Shown: in pieces, positions 9,711 to 21,689 of the stretch
Layout of the letters: each line of letters opens with the position of its first letter
How positions within the stretch are numbered: the stretch's first letter is position 1
Source of the DNA: Terfezia claveryi
Taxonomy: Eukaryota; Ascomycota; Pezizomycetes; Pezizales; Pezizaceae
Direction: 5' to 3'
Length of the DNA stretch: 64,000 nt
Assembly (NCBI GenBank): GCA_015179025.1
Contig: WHUX01000080.1
Span: forward strand, 1-64,000
Notes under the pieces: model-generated
Databases searched by the model: none
Seen by the model: the letters and a program-made list of their open reading frames with translations, nothing else
What the model was told of the DNA's origin: nothing
Made by a program: the position numbers and the translations under genes

Positions 9711-11658
9711 ATGTCAGGAGTAGCTCCCCCCCTACCTGCTGTCAGGTTCCAGACCTAAAGGAACTCCCTTATACCCTCAGGCCCAAACGAATTGAATGCC
9801 TATCGTCGAGAGGTCATCGATATCTTCGAGGCCATGGATGCCATTGGGGCCAAACTCAGCAATAGTTTGGCTGTGGCTGAATGAAAACTGAGATCTACCG
9901 ATGAAAAAATCATAGTACTCCAAAATAACCACGATAATGCTACCATCGCTCTGGCCAATGAGCGAACCACGATCCAGACCCTCAACCACACTATGGCCAC
10001 TATATCGGCAACTCCACCCTCCGCACCAACCGCCAAAACCAAAAGTATTCCAACCCCCCCCAAATTCAATGGGGATAGGGCTCGCCTCTGAGCCTGGAAG
10101 AACTCGGTAAACCTCAAACTCAATAGGGACTCAGCCAGATTCCCATCCGAGCAACACCGATTGGCTTATGTCTTTGCCCTCTACAGGGTATAGTGTGCGC
10201 ATCAGCCTGAGTCGAGTCGAGTTTGCCAACTATTTTTCCTACGCGACACTGACTCGCGCTGATGGCAATCTATGAGAAGCCAGCTCGAGCCAACCCGCCA
10301 GCTACTCGCGAGTACTTACCAAGCCCTTTTGTTATGGGGAATAGGCTAGTATTCTACCTACGCCGGCCATATATACATGACATTCGTGCATTTGCGGCTT
10401 GTATATATCCATGGAATTCGTGCATTCGTGGCTTATATATATATACATGGAATTTGTACATTCGCGGCTTATATATATACATAGAAATCAGGCTTTTGCA
10501 ACTTATATATACACATGGAATTCGTTCATTCGCAGCTTATATATATATACATGGAAATCATCCATTCGTGGCTTATATATTATTACATGGAGTTCATGCA
10601 TTCGCGGCCAGTATATATATCTAATCCATGTATATATATTAAGGCTGCGAATGCATGATTGCCATGTATATAGAGAAGCCGCAAATGCCAGATTTACATG
10701 TATATATATAAGCTACGAATGCATGAATTTTATGTATATATAGGCGGCGAAGGTAGGCTTCCAGCCAATTTCCCGTAACAAAAAGGCTTGGCAAGTACTC
10801 ATCGGCTACTCGGCGCTGGCCCGAGTATTCCAGAGAATCATGTAGCTGACTCGCCGAGTTTGAGGGTTGGGCAAAACTCGGCCGTCGGTGTAAGTCTTAG
10901 CGAGTCGGCATAGAGAAAACTCGCCTCAGTACGCATGCTAAGAGGTTAAGGCAGTAGATCAAATCCAGCCATATGTCCTTGAGACTGGAATTAAGCTGGA
11001 CGGCATCTCGGCACTCTTCACTATTCTGGACAGGGCTTTTGGGGACCCCGATGCAGTGGGTACGGCTAGCCGAGCCCTCCGAGCCCTGAAACAACGTAAT
11101 TCGGATCTGTCCACATATGTGGCAAAGTTCTCCAGACTGGTAGCAGAAGTATTGTGGAATGACCAGTCAAAGCTTGAGCAGTTTCAGGAGGGACTGAATG
11201 ACGAGCTTCAACAAGCTATAGTCACCCTCCCAAAGACCAAGAGTCTCGAGGAATTAATCGACCAGGCATTCAGGGTAGAACAACAGATGGCTAGGTTGAG
11301 ATACCGCCCTACCTTCCACTCTACCACCTGCTCACTTAAGCAACCACAGCAATAGCACTAACAACAGCAACCGACTCCCAAGCCTGCCTAAGTTCCAGCC
11401 TCGGCTAACAAACCTGAGCACCCATCGTTAGTTGCCGGAAGAACCACCCCTATAGATCTCTCATCTAGGAGACCCTGCCTCACCCAGGAGGAAAGGGACT
11501 TCCACTGCACTAATAGTTTGTACATTGCATGCGGAAAGGGGGACCACTTTATTGCAGCATGTCCTCTCTGCAAGAACTGCTCCCTGGCTGCCCACGTCAT
11601 ATCCAAATCACGGATTGAAGAGGTTGAGGAGTCAGGAAAAGGAGAGTCCCTTGCCTAG
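9711..11658 (+). pseudogene. gag: Gypsy B1 Gag, interrupted by a MITE
   Basis: Starts MSGVAPPLPAVRFQT, as in Gypsy A, with a TAA after it. The N-terminal half runs to LAYVFAL near 10180. After the 758 bp insertion plus duplication it continues as AVDQIQPYVLETGIKLDG and GTASRALRALKQRNSDLSTY (11056 onward). The zinc knuckle (CGKGDHFIAAC) is near 11520-11560. It ends ESLA-TAG. A one-base loss at the CTCTAC site before the insertion, together with the insertion length, accounts for the observed frame change. Confidence 0.75.
10191..10940. mobile_element. 750 bp hAT-like MITE with a large internal palindrome, in B1 gag
   Basis: The ends are TAGTGTGCGCATCAGCCTGA and, reverse-complemented, TAGCATGCGTACTGAGGCGA. 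Flanking 8-mers ACAGGGTA (10183-10190) and AGAGGTTA (10941-10948) each differ by one base from the expected host sequence AGAGGGTA. An 8 bp duplication with TAG-type ends is typical of hAT elements. The centre (10375-10760) is made of 40-45 bp units with GCATTCGCGGCTTATATATA, first in direct and then in inverted orientation, so it can fold on itself. Subterminal parts are rich in CGAGTC/GACTCG. No coding capacity. Confidence 0.75.
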
Positions 11659-11669
11659 TTACTGACACT

Positions 11670-12164
11670 AGGAAGGGACCTGCTCCAGGTCATTTATCTT
11701 TGTCTGCATTTTCTTTGCCTACATCAATGTCTGTTAATGAGTCTCATCTGTTTGGCAAGTACTTCGTTATACATATAACTATCAAATTCAATCATAAAAC
11801 TGTGGTCACATCAGCTCTCATAGATTGTGGTGCTTCAGGAATTGCCTTCATTAATTAGGCCTTCATCAGTATGTATTCCATCTCAACCTCCAAGCTTAAT
11901 ACCCCCTGCCTCCTCAACGTTATTGATAGCCATCCTATTTCCTCTGGAGCTATCACTGACCTTGTTCATTTACCTAGTGCTATTGGAGACTATTCTGAGA
12001 GTCTCTCCATGTTCGTAACCAAGCTCAAATACACTATTGTTCTAGGGTTCCCATGGCTCTGAATACATGATGTCTCTATCAACTTCGGCTCCTACACCTT
12101 GAATTTCAATAGTGGGTATTGCAAAAGACACTGTGGTGCCCCGCGGACTGCCGTTAAGGGGTTA
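11670..12164 (+). pseudogene. pol: Gypsy B1 Pol N-terminus (protease), truncated
   Basis: Shows SALIDCGASGIAFIN near 11815, with the catalytic Asp, then the YTIVLGFPWL region and the CKRHCGAPRTAVKGL segment. A TAG replaces the CAG of the family FIDQAF motif. The sequence stops in the middle of the motif GLC where the B2 LTR begins. Confidence 0.75.
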
Positions 12165-12683
12165 TGTTACAACAGTGTATTCAGTTGTCTTTATCATCAC
12201 CTATGATTGCAGGTGATAGATTATCGTTATTCTACTGAGCTTCCGAGATAGGGATCTCGGGAAGCTTATTTATCCCATTGCTCTTGCAGCTCATGTATAT
12301 ATAGTTCTTTGCCCTCGTACTATCATTGGATCCCTATCCAACGTCTTGTATACCCAATATAGAACCTTGCTTCTCCCAACACTTATACACCTCCCTTGTG
12401 TATATCCTTATCTTGTACAAACAACTTTGTAGTACAGCTGCTTCCCTTGACACATGTGACAACTGCCTCCGCATGTCTCGTGTCTTTTGCCCTCTGCCTC
12501 TCTTGCCTCTTACCCTTGCTCCCCATCTCAGCCTTCCCCTGGTTACATACATAGCATTCCTACATGTGTCTTACCCTAGCCTTTCCCTAGATTACACACG
12601 TAGCACTCCTATATATGTGATTCCCTCTTACCACTGCTCTGGCGTACCCTTTAGTTGCCTTGTCTCCCAGAGCCCTCATTATA
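12165..12683 (+). repeat. Gypsy B2 5' LTR (519 bp)
   Basis: Starts TGTTACAACAGTGTATTCAG and ends CATTATA before CTACGTTGGATC. Contains a TATATATAG box near 12294. It differs strongly from the 3' LTR at 44486-44998, so this element is old or its LTRs come from different copies. The 5 bp to its left (GGTTA) do not match the 5 bp right of the 3' LTR (CATAC). Confidence 0.8.
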
Positions 12684-12699
12684 CTACGTTGGATCTTTC

Positions 12700-13835
12700 A
12701 AACCAACTGGTACGATATCCGCAAACGTTCCACTACCAATCGATAGATTCATAGCCAGGAGGGCGACTCTGATCCCATCAAACCTGACAGAACTATCAGT
12801 ATACCAATGAACTATAATCGAAATATTCATAGATACTTATGCCATTGGCGAACAACAAGGAGTGGACCTTCTGAAAGCCGAAAGGAGAATCTGAGAAGCT
12901 GAAGATGAAATAACCCTCCTCCGAGAAGATACAGCAGAGGACAGGATAACCATCCGGAGACTGACTCATGCTTTGGACCTGACCAATGGTTCAAAAAACC
13001 AGAAAACATAAGACCTACCTACCCCACTCAAGTTCAATAGGGACCGGGGCCAGTTACGAGTATGGAAAAACTCTATACAAATAAAACTCTCTGGGGACTT
13101 GGCAAAGTTCCCCACTCTCCACTACCAGCTCTCATGTGTCTATGGCCTACTGGAGGGTAAGGCTATAGACCAAGTACAGCCCTTCATCAAGGCCACGGGG
13201 ATTGATCTGGTAGACATCCTAGCACTAATGGCAATCCTAGACCGAGCCTTCAGAGACCCAGATCCTAAAGGAACTGCCAGCAGGGCCCTACGAGACCTTA
13301 AGCAAAAGCATAACAAACTGTCAACCTATATTGCTGAATTTTCCAGGTTAGTAGCAGAGCTTAATTGGAATGATGAAGCCAAGCTTGATCAGTTCAAAGA
13401 CGGGCTTACTTTTGAGCTGAAAAAGGCTCTGGTCTACTGCCTACCGACCAAGACTCTGGAGGAACTTATTGAGCAAGCCAGCTAGGTGGAATAGCAAACA
13501 GCGGCCCTCAGAGCTCCCCTAAAAACCCTCCTAACCTCGAACCTCTGAACAAGCTTCCCAGTAGCAGCACGCACCCAACAACTCACCATGCCCATCAATA
13601 AACCCACGCACCCCTCTCTTGTGGTAGGTGGTGCTGTGCCTATGGACCTATCCGCAGGTGGACTATGGTTAACTCAGGAGTAGAGAGATTACTGCCGAAT
13701 GAATGGGTTATGTATTGTGTATGGAAAAGGGGATCACTTTATTGCAGCCTGTCCTTTGAGAAAGAATCACTCCCTGGCCATACATGTAGTGTCCAAGACC
13801 ATAGGGAAGTCAGGAAAAGCAGAGTCCTTTGCCTA
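12700..13835 (+). pseudogene. gag: Gypsy B2 Gag
   Basis: Readable from about 13020 (GDLAKFPTLHYQLSCVYGLLEGKAIDQVQPF) with the WNDEAKLDQFKDGL motif and a C-terminal knuckle in which the second Cys is Tyr (CIVYGKGDHFIAAC). A TAG follows LEELIEQAS and another follows shortly after. The N-terminal 300 bp is very diverged. The first base of the frameshift heptamer is changed (AGGAAAA). Confidence 0.7.
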
Positions 13836-13839
13836 GTTG

Positions 13840-15662
13840 CTGACACTAGCAAGGGACCTATCATGGGTCATTTATCTTTATCTGCATTTTCTTTGCTAGT
13901 ATCTATGTCTGTTAATGAATCTCGCTTGTTTGGCGAGCATTTTGTAGTACCAATAACTGTTAAATTCAATGGTAAAACAGTAGTAACATCAGCTCTCATA
14001 GATTGTAGTGCTTTGAGAATTGTATTCATTGATCAAGCCTTCGTCAGTAAAAATTCCATACTAACCTCCAAGTTAAAAACCCCCCATCTTCTCGATATTA
14101 TTGATGGTCACCCTATCTCTTCTGGGGCTATTACCGACATCGCGTCTCTGCCTAGTGCTATTGAAGACCATTCAGAGGATCTCCCAATGTTCGTAACCAA
14201 ACTAAAATATCCAATTGTGCTTGGGATCCCCTGGCTCAGAATGTACGATGTATCAGTCAGCTTCGGCTCTTACACTTGGCAATTCAACAGCCATTATTGC
14301 AGAAAGAACTATGAAGGTCCAAAAATCACCATCATGGGGTTATGTGCCTTACCACCCCCGATAATCTACCCAGCCCAGGTAGTACACCAGCTCGCACATA
14401 TTAATGCTGCCCACCCCCCTATTTCCTTTGTTCCTCTTGTCCTCCTGGCACCCCCAAACCCCCTGAATGTTAGCTTTATCAGGGCAGGGGCTTTCGCTTA
14501 CCTCACCAGGAGGCACAAGCTAAAGGCACCTGCTCTCTCCATACATAAGGTGAACCTAAAGATCAATAAAACGAGGTCCAAGGAGAAGTAGAAGTCTATA
14601 GTTCCAGATAAATACTACGAATTCATCGACCTGTTCCCGATGAAGGCCGTAGAAAAGCTTACATCACAACGACCGTACAACCACACTATCCCGCTGATAG
14701 AGGGTAAAACCCCCCCCTATGGGCCCCTCTACAGAATGTCTCGGGTAGAGCTGGAAGCCTTGAAGAAATACCTGGAGGAAAACCTCAACAAGAGCTTCAT
14801 TCACCATAGCTCTTCTCCAGCGGGCGCCTCTGTGCTGTTTGTCAAAAAATCAGATGGCTCCCTTCGATTGTACACAGACTATCGTGGCCTGAATGAAATA
14901 ACGGTAAAGAACAGGTACCCCTTGCCCCTAATCCAGGAGACGTTGGCCAGGCTCTCCAAGGCAAAATAGTTCCCCAAATTGGACCTGAGAGGGGCTTATA
15001 ACCTGGTACGGATCGCCGAAGGAGAGGAGTGGAAAACCGCCTTCCGGATACGTTATAGCCATTTCGAGTACAATGTGATGCCCTTTGGCCTAACCAATGC
15101 CCCCGCATCTTTCCAGCACTTTATCAATAACACTCTGCAGGACTTTCTGAATGTATTCTGCACAGCCTACCTGGACGATATCCTCATCTACTCGGATACC
15201 CTAGCGGAACATAAAATCCACGTCCGGCAGGTGCTAGAGAAGCTGGAACAAGCTGGGTTATACCTTGAACCCGAGAAATGCGAATTCCACGTCCAAGAGG
15301 TGAAGTACCTGGGCCTGATAATAACTACGGACAGTATCAGAATGGACCTTGCTAAGGTTACTGCAATCTAGGATTGGGAAAACCCTGCCAACCTTAAAGA
15401 TGTACAGCCCTTCTTGGGCTTTGCCAATTTCTACCGCCGGTTCATCCTGCGATATTCAAGAATCATGGCACCACTGACAGCATTAACCAAGACCAAGGGC
15501 ATGGAAAAGAGCCAACGATTCCATTAGAGTCCAGAAGCCCAATCCGCCTTCGAGAGGCTCAAGGAAGCCTTCTGTTCAGCCCCGATCCTGGCCTACTTCG
15601 ATCCTGATCATGAATGCATTGTTGAGGTGGATGCCTCCGACTATATCTCCGTTGGAATCCTG
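13840..15662 (+). pseudogene. pol: Gypsy B2 Pol, protease and RT part
   Basis: A single frame interrupted only by TAG codons (14589, 14967, 15369, 15525). Protease motif SALIDCSALRIVFID, with the usual GAS replaced by SAL. RT contains [53 protein letters not shown] and [12 protein letters not shown]. RNase H begins at VEVDASDY and is cut at 15662. TAG where Gypsy A has TGG or CAG suggests C-to-T decay on either strand. Confidence 0.85.
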
Positions 15663-15821
15663 CTCTGTGGTTCATTAGTTAATATGGGCGCCCATAGTAA
15701 ACTTAATTAAAAGTTTCAACTTTAGTCCAAGTTTAGGTCTAAGTCGCGAGTTTTCGGCCAAGTTAGACCTGCTGAGGCTTAGCCGTGAAACCTTTGAACC
15801 GAAGTGAGACTTTTCAAGCAA
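15663..15821 (+). repeat. CACTA element left terminal region, duplicated at 54987-55145
   Basis: The first 159 bp are nearly identical to 54987-55145. They include a perfect 12 bp palindrome, ATGGGCGCCCAT (about 15685-15696), followed by AGTAAACTTAATTAA. Identity stops at 15821, exactly where a CATCAG element begins in the other copy. Confidence 0.8.
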
Positions 15822-16110
15822 GTTGAGACCTTCAAAAAGGCTATGGAGAATAGTTTGAGACTTTGGGGAGTCCTTAGCTATATCGTGAGACCCTATTAAG
15901 GTTTCCTTCTCTACAGAGACCCTCTTAAGGTTTCCTTCTCTGCAGAGACCCTATTAAGGTATCATTTTCTATAGAGATCAAAGCGAGGTCTCCTACCGCC
16001 TCTACTGGTATCATTATGAAAGGTTGTTTATTCATTTTAAGAGAAACTAGTATTCAATATATTTTATTGACGACTCATATGCATTAGTATTTAGGTACAT
16101 AAGCGACAAA
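15822..16110 (+). repeat. Left subterminal repeats with GAGACC motifs
   Basis: Three or more 34-36 bp units (for example GAGACCCTATTAAGGTTTCC) lie between 15886 and 16000, with further GAGACT/GAGACC motifs at 15805-15870 and GGTCTCC near 15990. Short subterminal direct and inverted repeats of this kind are transposase binding sites in CACTA elements; that role here is inference. Confidence 0.6.
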
Positions 16111-16119
16111 AAAAAGGCA

Positions 16120-19100
16120 AAATATCAAGGAAGTAACGCAGTTCCAAGCGCTATGAAAAATTTGTCTTGATCTCTAGACACAATACCTAACAATTTCTGA
16201 ATATGTTCTATTGGGACATAGGTATGACTCCCACTAGTAGTGATCCTGCGAATACCTCCAGGAATTAACACTGTCCGATACTCCTTGATATACCCAAGTC
16301 CATAGACTTTCCCTACGAAAGGGACACTAACCAACCGAACAAGCCGTCCAAAACGTGATTGAACCCTACATTCATTTGAATCAATGGCCCACTGAGGATG
16401 TTCTCCCAGCAGGTGATTAATCTTATAACGTATGTAGGATACATCCCGGGTGGCTTGGTTGGTCGAATGTATGGACATAGGTCGAATAACCTGTAAATAA
16501 TCCTGAGCAATGCATGATGCCCACGATAATACGTGCCTTTTTAACTTGCAGATATTGACATTAATATGCGGCCCCACATCTCCCTGAGGAGGCGGTGAGG
16601 TAGTGTCTGAGTCGAAGCGGTCGACAGATATGGGGTATTGAGAGAAGTACAGTTTGAGTTTAATAAACTCCCCAGTTGGGAGATTTAGGCGTCTCGAAGG
16701 CCTATTCAGTCCAGGGACAGCCTTATCAGCTTGCTTGCGTCTATGCTTCTTCTTCTGTATTGTTAATTGCTTCAAACAGATTGACCACAAAGTAGAATCT
16801 AGTTTATCTCCATTATCTTGATCCCAATCGACTACCCAACGCATATTACTCTGTAATTCCTCATTCAAAATAGAAAGAGACATATTGCGATTGGCTTGAA
16901 CTTTACTTTTTGCCTGATAATTTATCAGTACCAGCCAATATTAGATCTATTTATTATTATCTGGGAATATGATACCTTTTGAGCAATAGTCCCACAGAAT
17001 CTTTCCATAGTCCATTATGAATAAACATACATTGGCCCTGCTCAGCGTACGCAATCAGCTACATAGCACAGCATGTGGATGGTTGCTCTGGCAGCACCGA
17101 GGCGTTCACATGAGAAGCGGTAATATTCTTGCTCATAATGATCAATAAAGTTTCCCAGAGTGTCTATTAAGTTATTAGTTAACTGGCCTGTAAATTTGGG
17201 GAAGTGCTTACCTTCAATTAGCTATAGTTGAGTTGGACTAATGGAAGTGCCTGCTAAGATTGTTACTGCTTCCATTAGACGAAAATAAGGCTGATAGAAT
17301 TTCTCGGGAAGTATGTCCTTATAGTAAATCAAGGAGTAGGAATGACCCCACTATTTCCATTCGTGTGCTTTATAATAGTGACAGTTGGAGGTAATTGAAT
17401 GGATAGGTTTCCCAAATTGTGTAGGTATAGAATCTATTGAGGTATCCATATCCCTACCAATCTTTTCCCAAGTGGAAGGAGCAATGCAATAGGGGTCCTC
17501 CGTCTAGGCAAACTTCTTAGTAGATTTGACTTTTTTCCCGGAATTCAAGTCGGTAGTGCCTCTTTTGTCAAAAAACCAGCCTCGATAGTAGTCAAAAAGA
17601 TTTTTCACTAGGTTTTCATAAAATAGATGCATCGAGTCTAGCGGAAAGCTCCTTAGAAAGTCAATTAATGAGAGCCTCATTAATTCACAAACTCCTTTGA
17701 GACCAATACTTTCACCATACTCACTATCCAAATTTTCTATTATATGTGTTGCATCCTGCCTCCAGTCCCCATTCACCCTCTTAAGCAGGCCTTTTCTATG
17801 ATCAATTTTTGACCATTCATGTTGGTTAGGCAGAGATGTAGGTAGGTCTTTCGGGGGGGTAAATGGACAGTAGATATGGTTTCTGTACTTGGAAGTTAGC
17901 AGAATGCATCTAGGTGAAACTGGGGGAGCGGGACAGGTACTTATAACAACTATGTGCATGTTATGGCTTAGGTAAGAGACCTATACCCCCAGTGGAACCA
18001 ATACCTTGCTATAGCTGCTAACTGTAATGGACTGATCACCCATACAGATGCGGGTAGCACGCTTGGGAATAAAGTGTTAAAAGGGAGTGGCTATTGAAGT
18101 GTGTGTCTCTGAGGTTGGCTCTCATACATGTATTCTCTTCGATATGTTTCCATTATATTCTTATGTTTGTCATTCATGTATCGTTATTGGATGTACTCGA
18201 GTTCAGGTCCTGTATGTCAGCCTGACTGCAATGCGTTGAAGTTCAGGCTGCCTAATCAATGTATGTCAGACTGCAGTGCTCCTAATTGGGAAGTGGTTAC
18301 CCATTTAGGTAACGACCTGACGTCAATGCTACTAAGCTGTTAAAGGAAGTATCATCCAGATCTGATTATTCATTATCAGATCTAAGCTTCTATATAACCC
18401 ACCGCTTCTACATAGTTAATACATTAAGACCCAAGCGGTGTTCTAAGTCTCATATAGCTTTACTCTTATCGAGTCCGTACTACACCCGAGTTATAGCTGC
18501 GTTTATACTTTACCCCGCTATTAACTATCCTTTCCTCCGAAGTATTCTCGTAGCTACAGCTCACCTGTAACAGTGTATAACAATATAGGTAGTAGCGGCT
18601 GCCTGATGTACCATAGCAGTTGATTATCTTTTCACGCGCAGGCATATCAGAACTAACTAGAGTCAAGTAGCCATTAAGTATGATATCCTGGCCTGTGCTG
18701 GCATCATATACATTAGGGATCCCTTTTTCAAGTTCCAAAAACTCCTGAACAAGGGGCTGGAGGAAAGATTGAAGATTGTAAGGAGCTTTTGGTACAGGGA
18801 TAAGTCCAACTGGAAGGAGGTTGTGACAGAGATGTCTCCTCTCTAGTAGAACATTGAGTGGGACTATCAGCAGAGGCCAAGCTTGAAATAGTTTTCGGTG
18901 TTTGAAGACTCGAAAACCATCAGTAGTCAGGAGGTAGGCCTGATCTTGCTTTTTGGTGAATAAGCCTTTGCATTTTAGGCTTTGATGTAGTTCACCATTC
19001 CAGTAATCCTTATACGAATTCTTGTTTCGTTCGCCCCATGCTTTGACTTTTGCTTAATAATTGACTAATTCAGTGGCTCTTTTCAGGTCGCTAAATTGGA

Positions 19101-20408
19101 GCTTAATTCGTGGGATCAAGGGAATGTAGTCAAAGGTTTTGAATGGGATCTTAGGGTCACCTGCTTTAGAGGTTTTCCATCGTGGTTTGCCGCATTTAGG
19201 ATTGGGGCATGCTTCAAGTGCCGAATTGAAATAGCAAAAACAGGAATCGATACAACAATCATATGAAACATGCCTAATTCCAGTTTAGTAATGTAGTCTC
19301 TTGACTGTTGTCCGGAATGTGTATGGAGCTTTGTCGGGCAAGGAGGCAGCTTTGATAATCCATGTGTAACAATCAGCTTGCTGACGTGTAGTATTACCAC
19401 TGAGTTTAAGGTCGAATAGGGCAATAGATATCAAGTCACTGGTGTTAAGATGTGCTATAAGTATAAGTTAGTACTTGAATTGGCTAATGTAATATGCTTA
19501 GATTAAAAAAGTACCTTTGATACTATGATAGTCTAATTCGTCTTCTGTCTCTGATATAACTTCATTTTCGTCCTGAGAAGAGCTGGAAGAACTTAAACTT
19601 GAAGGATTTTCTGAGTCAGAATCATATTCAGGGACTAAGTCATGTGTGGAGTTCGCAGTGGTTTTTAGCAATGTGCTAGGTCTCTTCTGTATAGATGGGC
19701 CAGATCTGGTAGAGCCTGAAGAACCTGATATTTCTGCTGAACTTAAGCTAAAGGAACTGGATCTTGAGGAAGGTGTGGTTTCTTTGTCCCTTGCTACTGG
19801 ATGCATGGTCTCCATTCCATGCAATTCAATATTAGACACATAGGTTTCTAGAGCAGGGGACTTGTTAAACGTTTCTTTCCCATAACCCTCATCGGAGGAG
19901 CTAGAGGATAGCACAGACTGAGGATTAAAATTTTTGACCTGAGACCCCAAAACACGGCTCTTTAATCTCGGTTTTTTGTTCAGTCGTATATCAATGTCAG
20001 AATCTGAGCTGCAGTCGTCGATTGATCTTAGTTTTTTGTTCCGTATATCGAGGTCAGAATCTGAGCTACTCTCGTATATTACTGCCGAAGGCTTCTTTTT
20101 CTTGGATCTTTTCAGGAGAAAGGATCTTTTCGGGAGAAGGGATCTTTTCGGGAGTAGTGGTAGGGATTCGGCTTCTCTTCGACACTAGACCCTTTATTAT
20201 CAGTGGTAGTATTGAGTAAGGGTTTTTTAGAAGAGATTTGGTCATGTTCTTCTTGTATTTCTTGACAATGGATGCGTTTGTTATGGAGCTCCCAAAGTCG
20301 AGCAGATCGTATGATGTGAGGCTTTCCCCCTAGGGCATCGCAATGGCATTCTCGTGTAAAACTTTGATGGGGGGTTGGCTTCTCATATGGAACTTTCGGT
20401 TTTCGCAA
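16120..20408 (-). pseudogene. Plavaka/CACTA-type transposase (Tnp2-like), decayed
   Basis: Reading from 20408 down: MRKPKVPYEKPTPHQSF, then a Cys/His motif (CHCDALGGKP...RLWELHNKRIH); an acidic Ser-rich linker (19498-19950); a Cys-rich stretch (19116-19424); the conserved core TDGFRVFKHRK...WPLLIVPLNVLLERRH...GLIPVPKAPYN (about 18790-18940); then ILNGYLTLVSSDMPAREKI (18466-18720); the DSMHLFYENLVKNLF segment (17504-17700); and a C-terminal domain of 252 residues (16125-16883). This order is typical of Tnp2 transposases. Several stops and frameshifts separate the blocks, so no intact product is expected. It catalyses excision and integration at the element ends in active relatives. Confidence 0.75.
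18338..18480 (+). repeat. Possible solo LTR fragment within the transposase
   Basis: TGTTAAAGGAAGTATCATCC followed by a palindromic CAGATCTGA...TCAGATCTAAG, a TATATAACCC box near 18391 and a short downstream leader resembles a small Copia-type LTR. It separates two readable transposase blocks. I could not define its right end or a target duplication. Confidence 0.3.
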
Positions 20409-20424
20409 GGATATAACTAATTAA

Positions 20425-20530
20425 TAGACTAGGTAGGGAAGACAGGAGAGTTGGTAGAGAAGACAAGATACTTGGTAGAGAAGACAGGAGTACAATAGCT
20501 AAGAGTAGAACCGCTACCTTTATACGATCA
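20425..20530 (+). repeat. Short tandem repeat TTGGTAGAGAAGACAGGAG upstream of the transposase
   Basis: About three 28-30 bp units with GGTAGAGAAGACA lie just upstream of the minus-strand transposase start, in its likely promoter or 5' UTR. Confidence 0.6.
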
Positions 20531-20539
20531 ATCAATAAC

Positions 20540-20835
20540 ATCTTAAGGTCTCAGAAAGCTCTCACAAAAGGTCTCAGTCAAATCTTTGTGAGAGCTTTCC
20601 GAGGCCTTTAACATATATATGCTAAAGGCTCTGGCAAAGGTCTCAGTCAAACGTTCGCTCGGGATAACTCCACGAACACACATATATATGCTGGAGCTTG
20701 CCGCGTGTCTTGAGACACGCAGCAGGCCCTTGTTTCTAGTGAATATCCAAAAGATATTCATCCTGGGCAGGGTATGCAGGTCAATATGCCTATTTGGGAA
20801 TTTTTGCGGAAAGGTCTCGGAAAAGTCTCAACATC
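20540..20835 (-). repeat. Hairpin-rich 288 bp repeat, one unit, inverted relative to 25107-26060
   Basis: The reverse complement of the array unit at 25107-26060. It contains three stem-loops: AGAAAGCTCTCACAAA paired with TTTGTGAGAGCTTTC; CCGCGTGTCTTGAGACACGC; and GAATATCCAAAAGATATTC. GAGACC/GGTCTC motifs are frequent. Confidence 0.8.
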
Positions 20836-21124
20836 AACTACCACATGACCAGACTACGAGGGGCTTGTACCAACCAGACTAGACTAGACTACACCATAAC
20901 TTTCTAATCACATTTACGAAGACTGGTAAACCTTCTGCTCTTCTATGAGACACACGGAAGGTTTGAGGGTTTTAGTTCAACTGTCTTCGGCTACAGAGCA
21001 AGCCGAAGATAGGCTTCTTACCTTCTGTTTAGGTATCTGAAGCCTGAATAGTGTCTTTTTGCAGCTCAGTAGTCCTATACCCTGTCTCGCTATATATTAT
21101 AGTATAAACTTCGACGGTTTCGTT

Positions 21125-21415
21125 ATGACGGACAACAAAGGGTGGGGGAAAAAACCCATGACTGACCAGGAGCAGTTGAAGGTAGAAGTGTGGATACTAG
21201 AAGATAGTCATACTTCAATGGCTAACTAAATGAATTTCCAAGCAAACGGTCATAAGCTAGGCAAACAAACGGAAGGCTACATGTACATTCAAGTAGGACT
21301 AAGATGGCCAAACTGGTTAACTGTCACTCATAAATTTATGAGTACTGTACCAAAAAGGGGGATGTTATCGCACGAGCAGCGCTGTCACGTTCCTATGTTA
21401 TTGTGGATACTTTAA
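21125..21415 (+). pseudogene. Small hypothetical ORF of the CACTA element
   Basis: A 96-residue reading frame starts MTDNKGWGKKPMTDQEQLKV, is broken by TAA at 21227, and continues as MNFQANGHKLGKQTEGYMYI to 21415. A TATATATTATAG box lies upstream near 21090. No family recognised. It could be an exon of a plus-strand gene or chance coding. Confidence 0.3.
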
Positions 21416-21489
21416 TGTTAGTCGGCAACTCCTATTTATTTCCGTATACATAAGACAACTTTATTTTAGTGGCATCGCATAGCACATAG

Positions 21490-21645
21490 TACGCATTGTC
21501 TGGAATACTGTTGCTTTAGTAAGTATTGTGGAGACTAAAATGTTCGCCACCGTGTTGTCCAGAATACCGTTGCTTTAGTAAGTATTGTGGAGACTAAAAA
21601 TGGTCGCTATTATATTGTCAAGAATACTATTGCGATATAGTAGTG
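21490..21645 (+). repeat. Tandem repeat, two to three units of about 65 bp
   Basis: The phrase GAATACTGTTGCTTTAGTAA, then GTATTGTGGAGACTAAAA, recurs at 21505, 21575 and in degenerate form at 21635. Confidence 0.65.
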
Positions 21646-21689
21646 CTAAAATGCAGCTTATAACCACGCTAGAACAGGCTATGCACACG

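Larger units (their letters stand above)
9243..12164 (+). mobile_element. Gypsy B1: truncated, decayed Ty3/Gypsy element (LTR part, gag, protease)
   Basis: The LTR remnant 9243-9674 starts inside the LTR at the CATCAG-type end. It is followed by the conserved PBS region, a gag with a MITE insertion, and a protease segment that ends abruptly at 12164, where the LTR of B2 begins. Coding sequence is closest to the Gypsy C type (SINFGSYTLNFNSGYCKRHCG near the end). Many TAG and TAA codons and small indels. Confidence 0.8.
12165..15662 (+). mobile_element. Gypsy B2, 5' half (LTR, gag, protease, RT); continues at 42346
   Basis: LTR at 12165-12683, gag, and pol down to [14 protein letters not shown], the start of RNase H. 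The host sequence GGAATCCTG at 15654-15662 continues as TCCCAGAACG at 42350, which is exactly the contiguous sequence in Gypsy A (GGAATCCTGTCCCAGAACG). The frame arithmetic agrees (insert plus duplication 26,687 bp). The two halves are therefore one element split by the CACTA transposon. Confidence 0.9.

Noticed and set aside
10262..10743. ORFs with IYTHGIRSFAAYIY repeats
   Set aside because: Translation of the palindromic 40-45 bp repeats in the hAT-like MITE.
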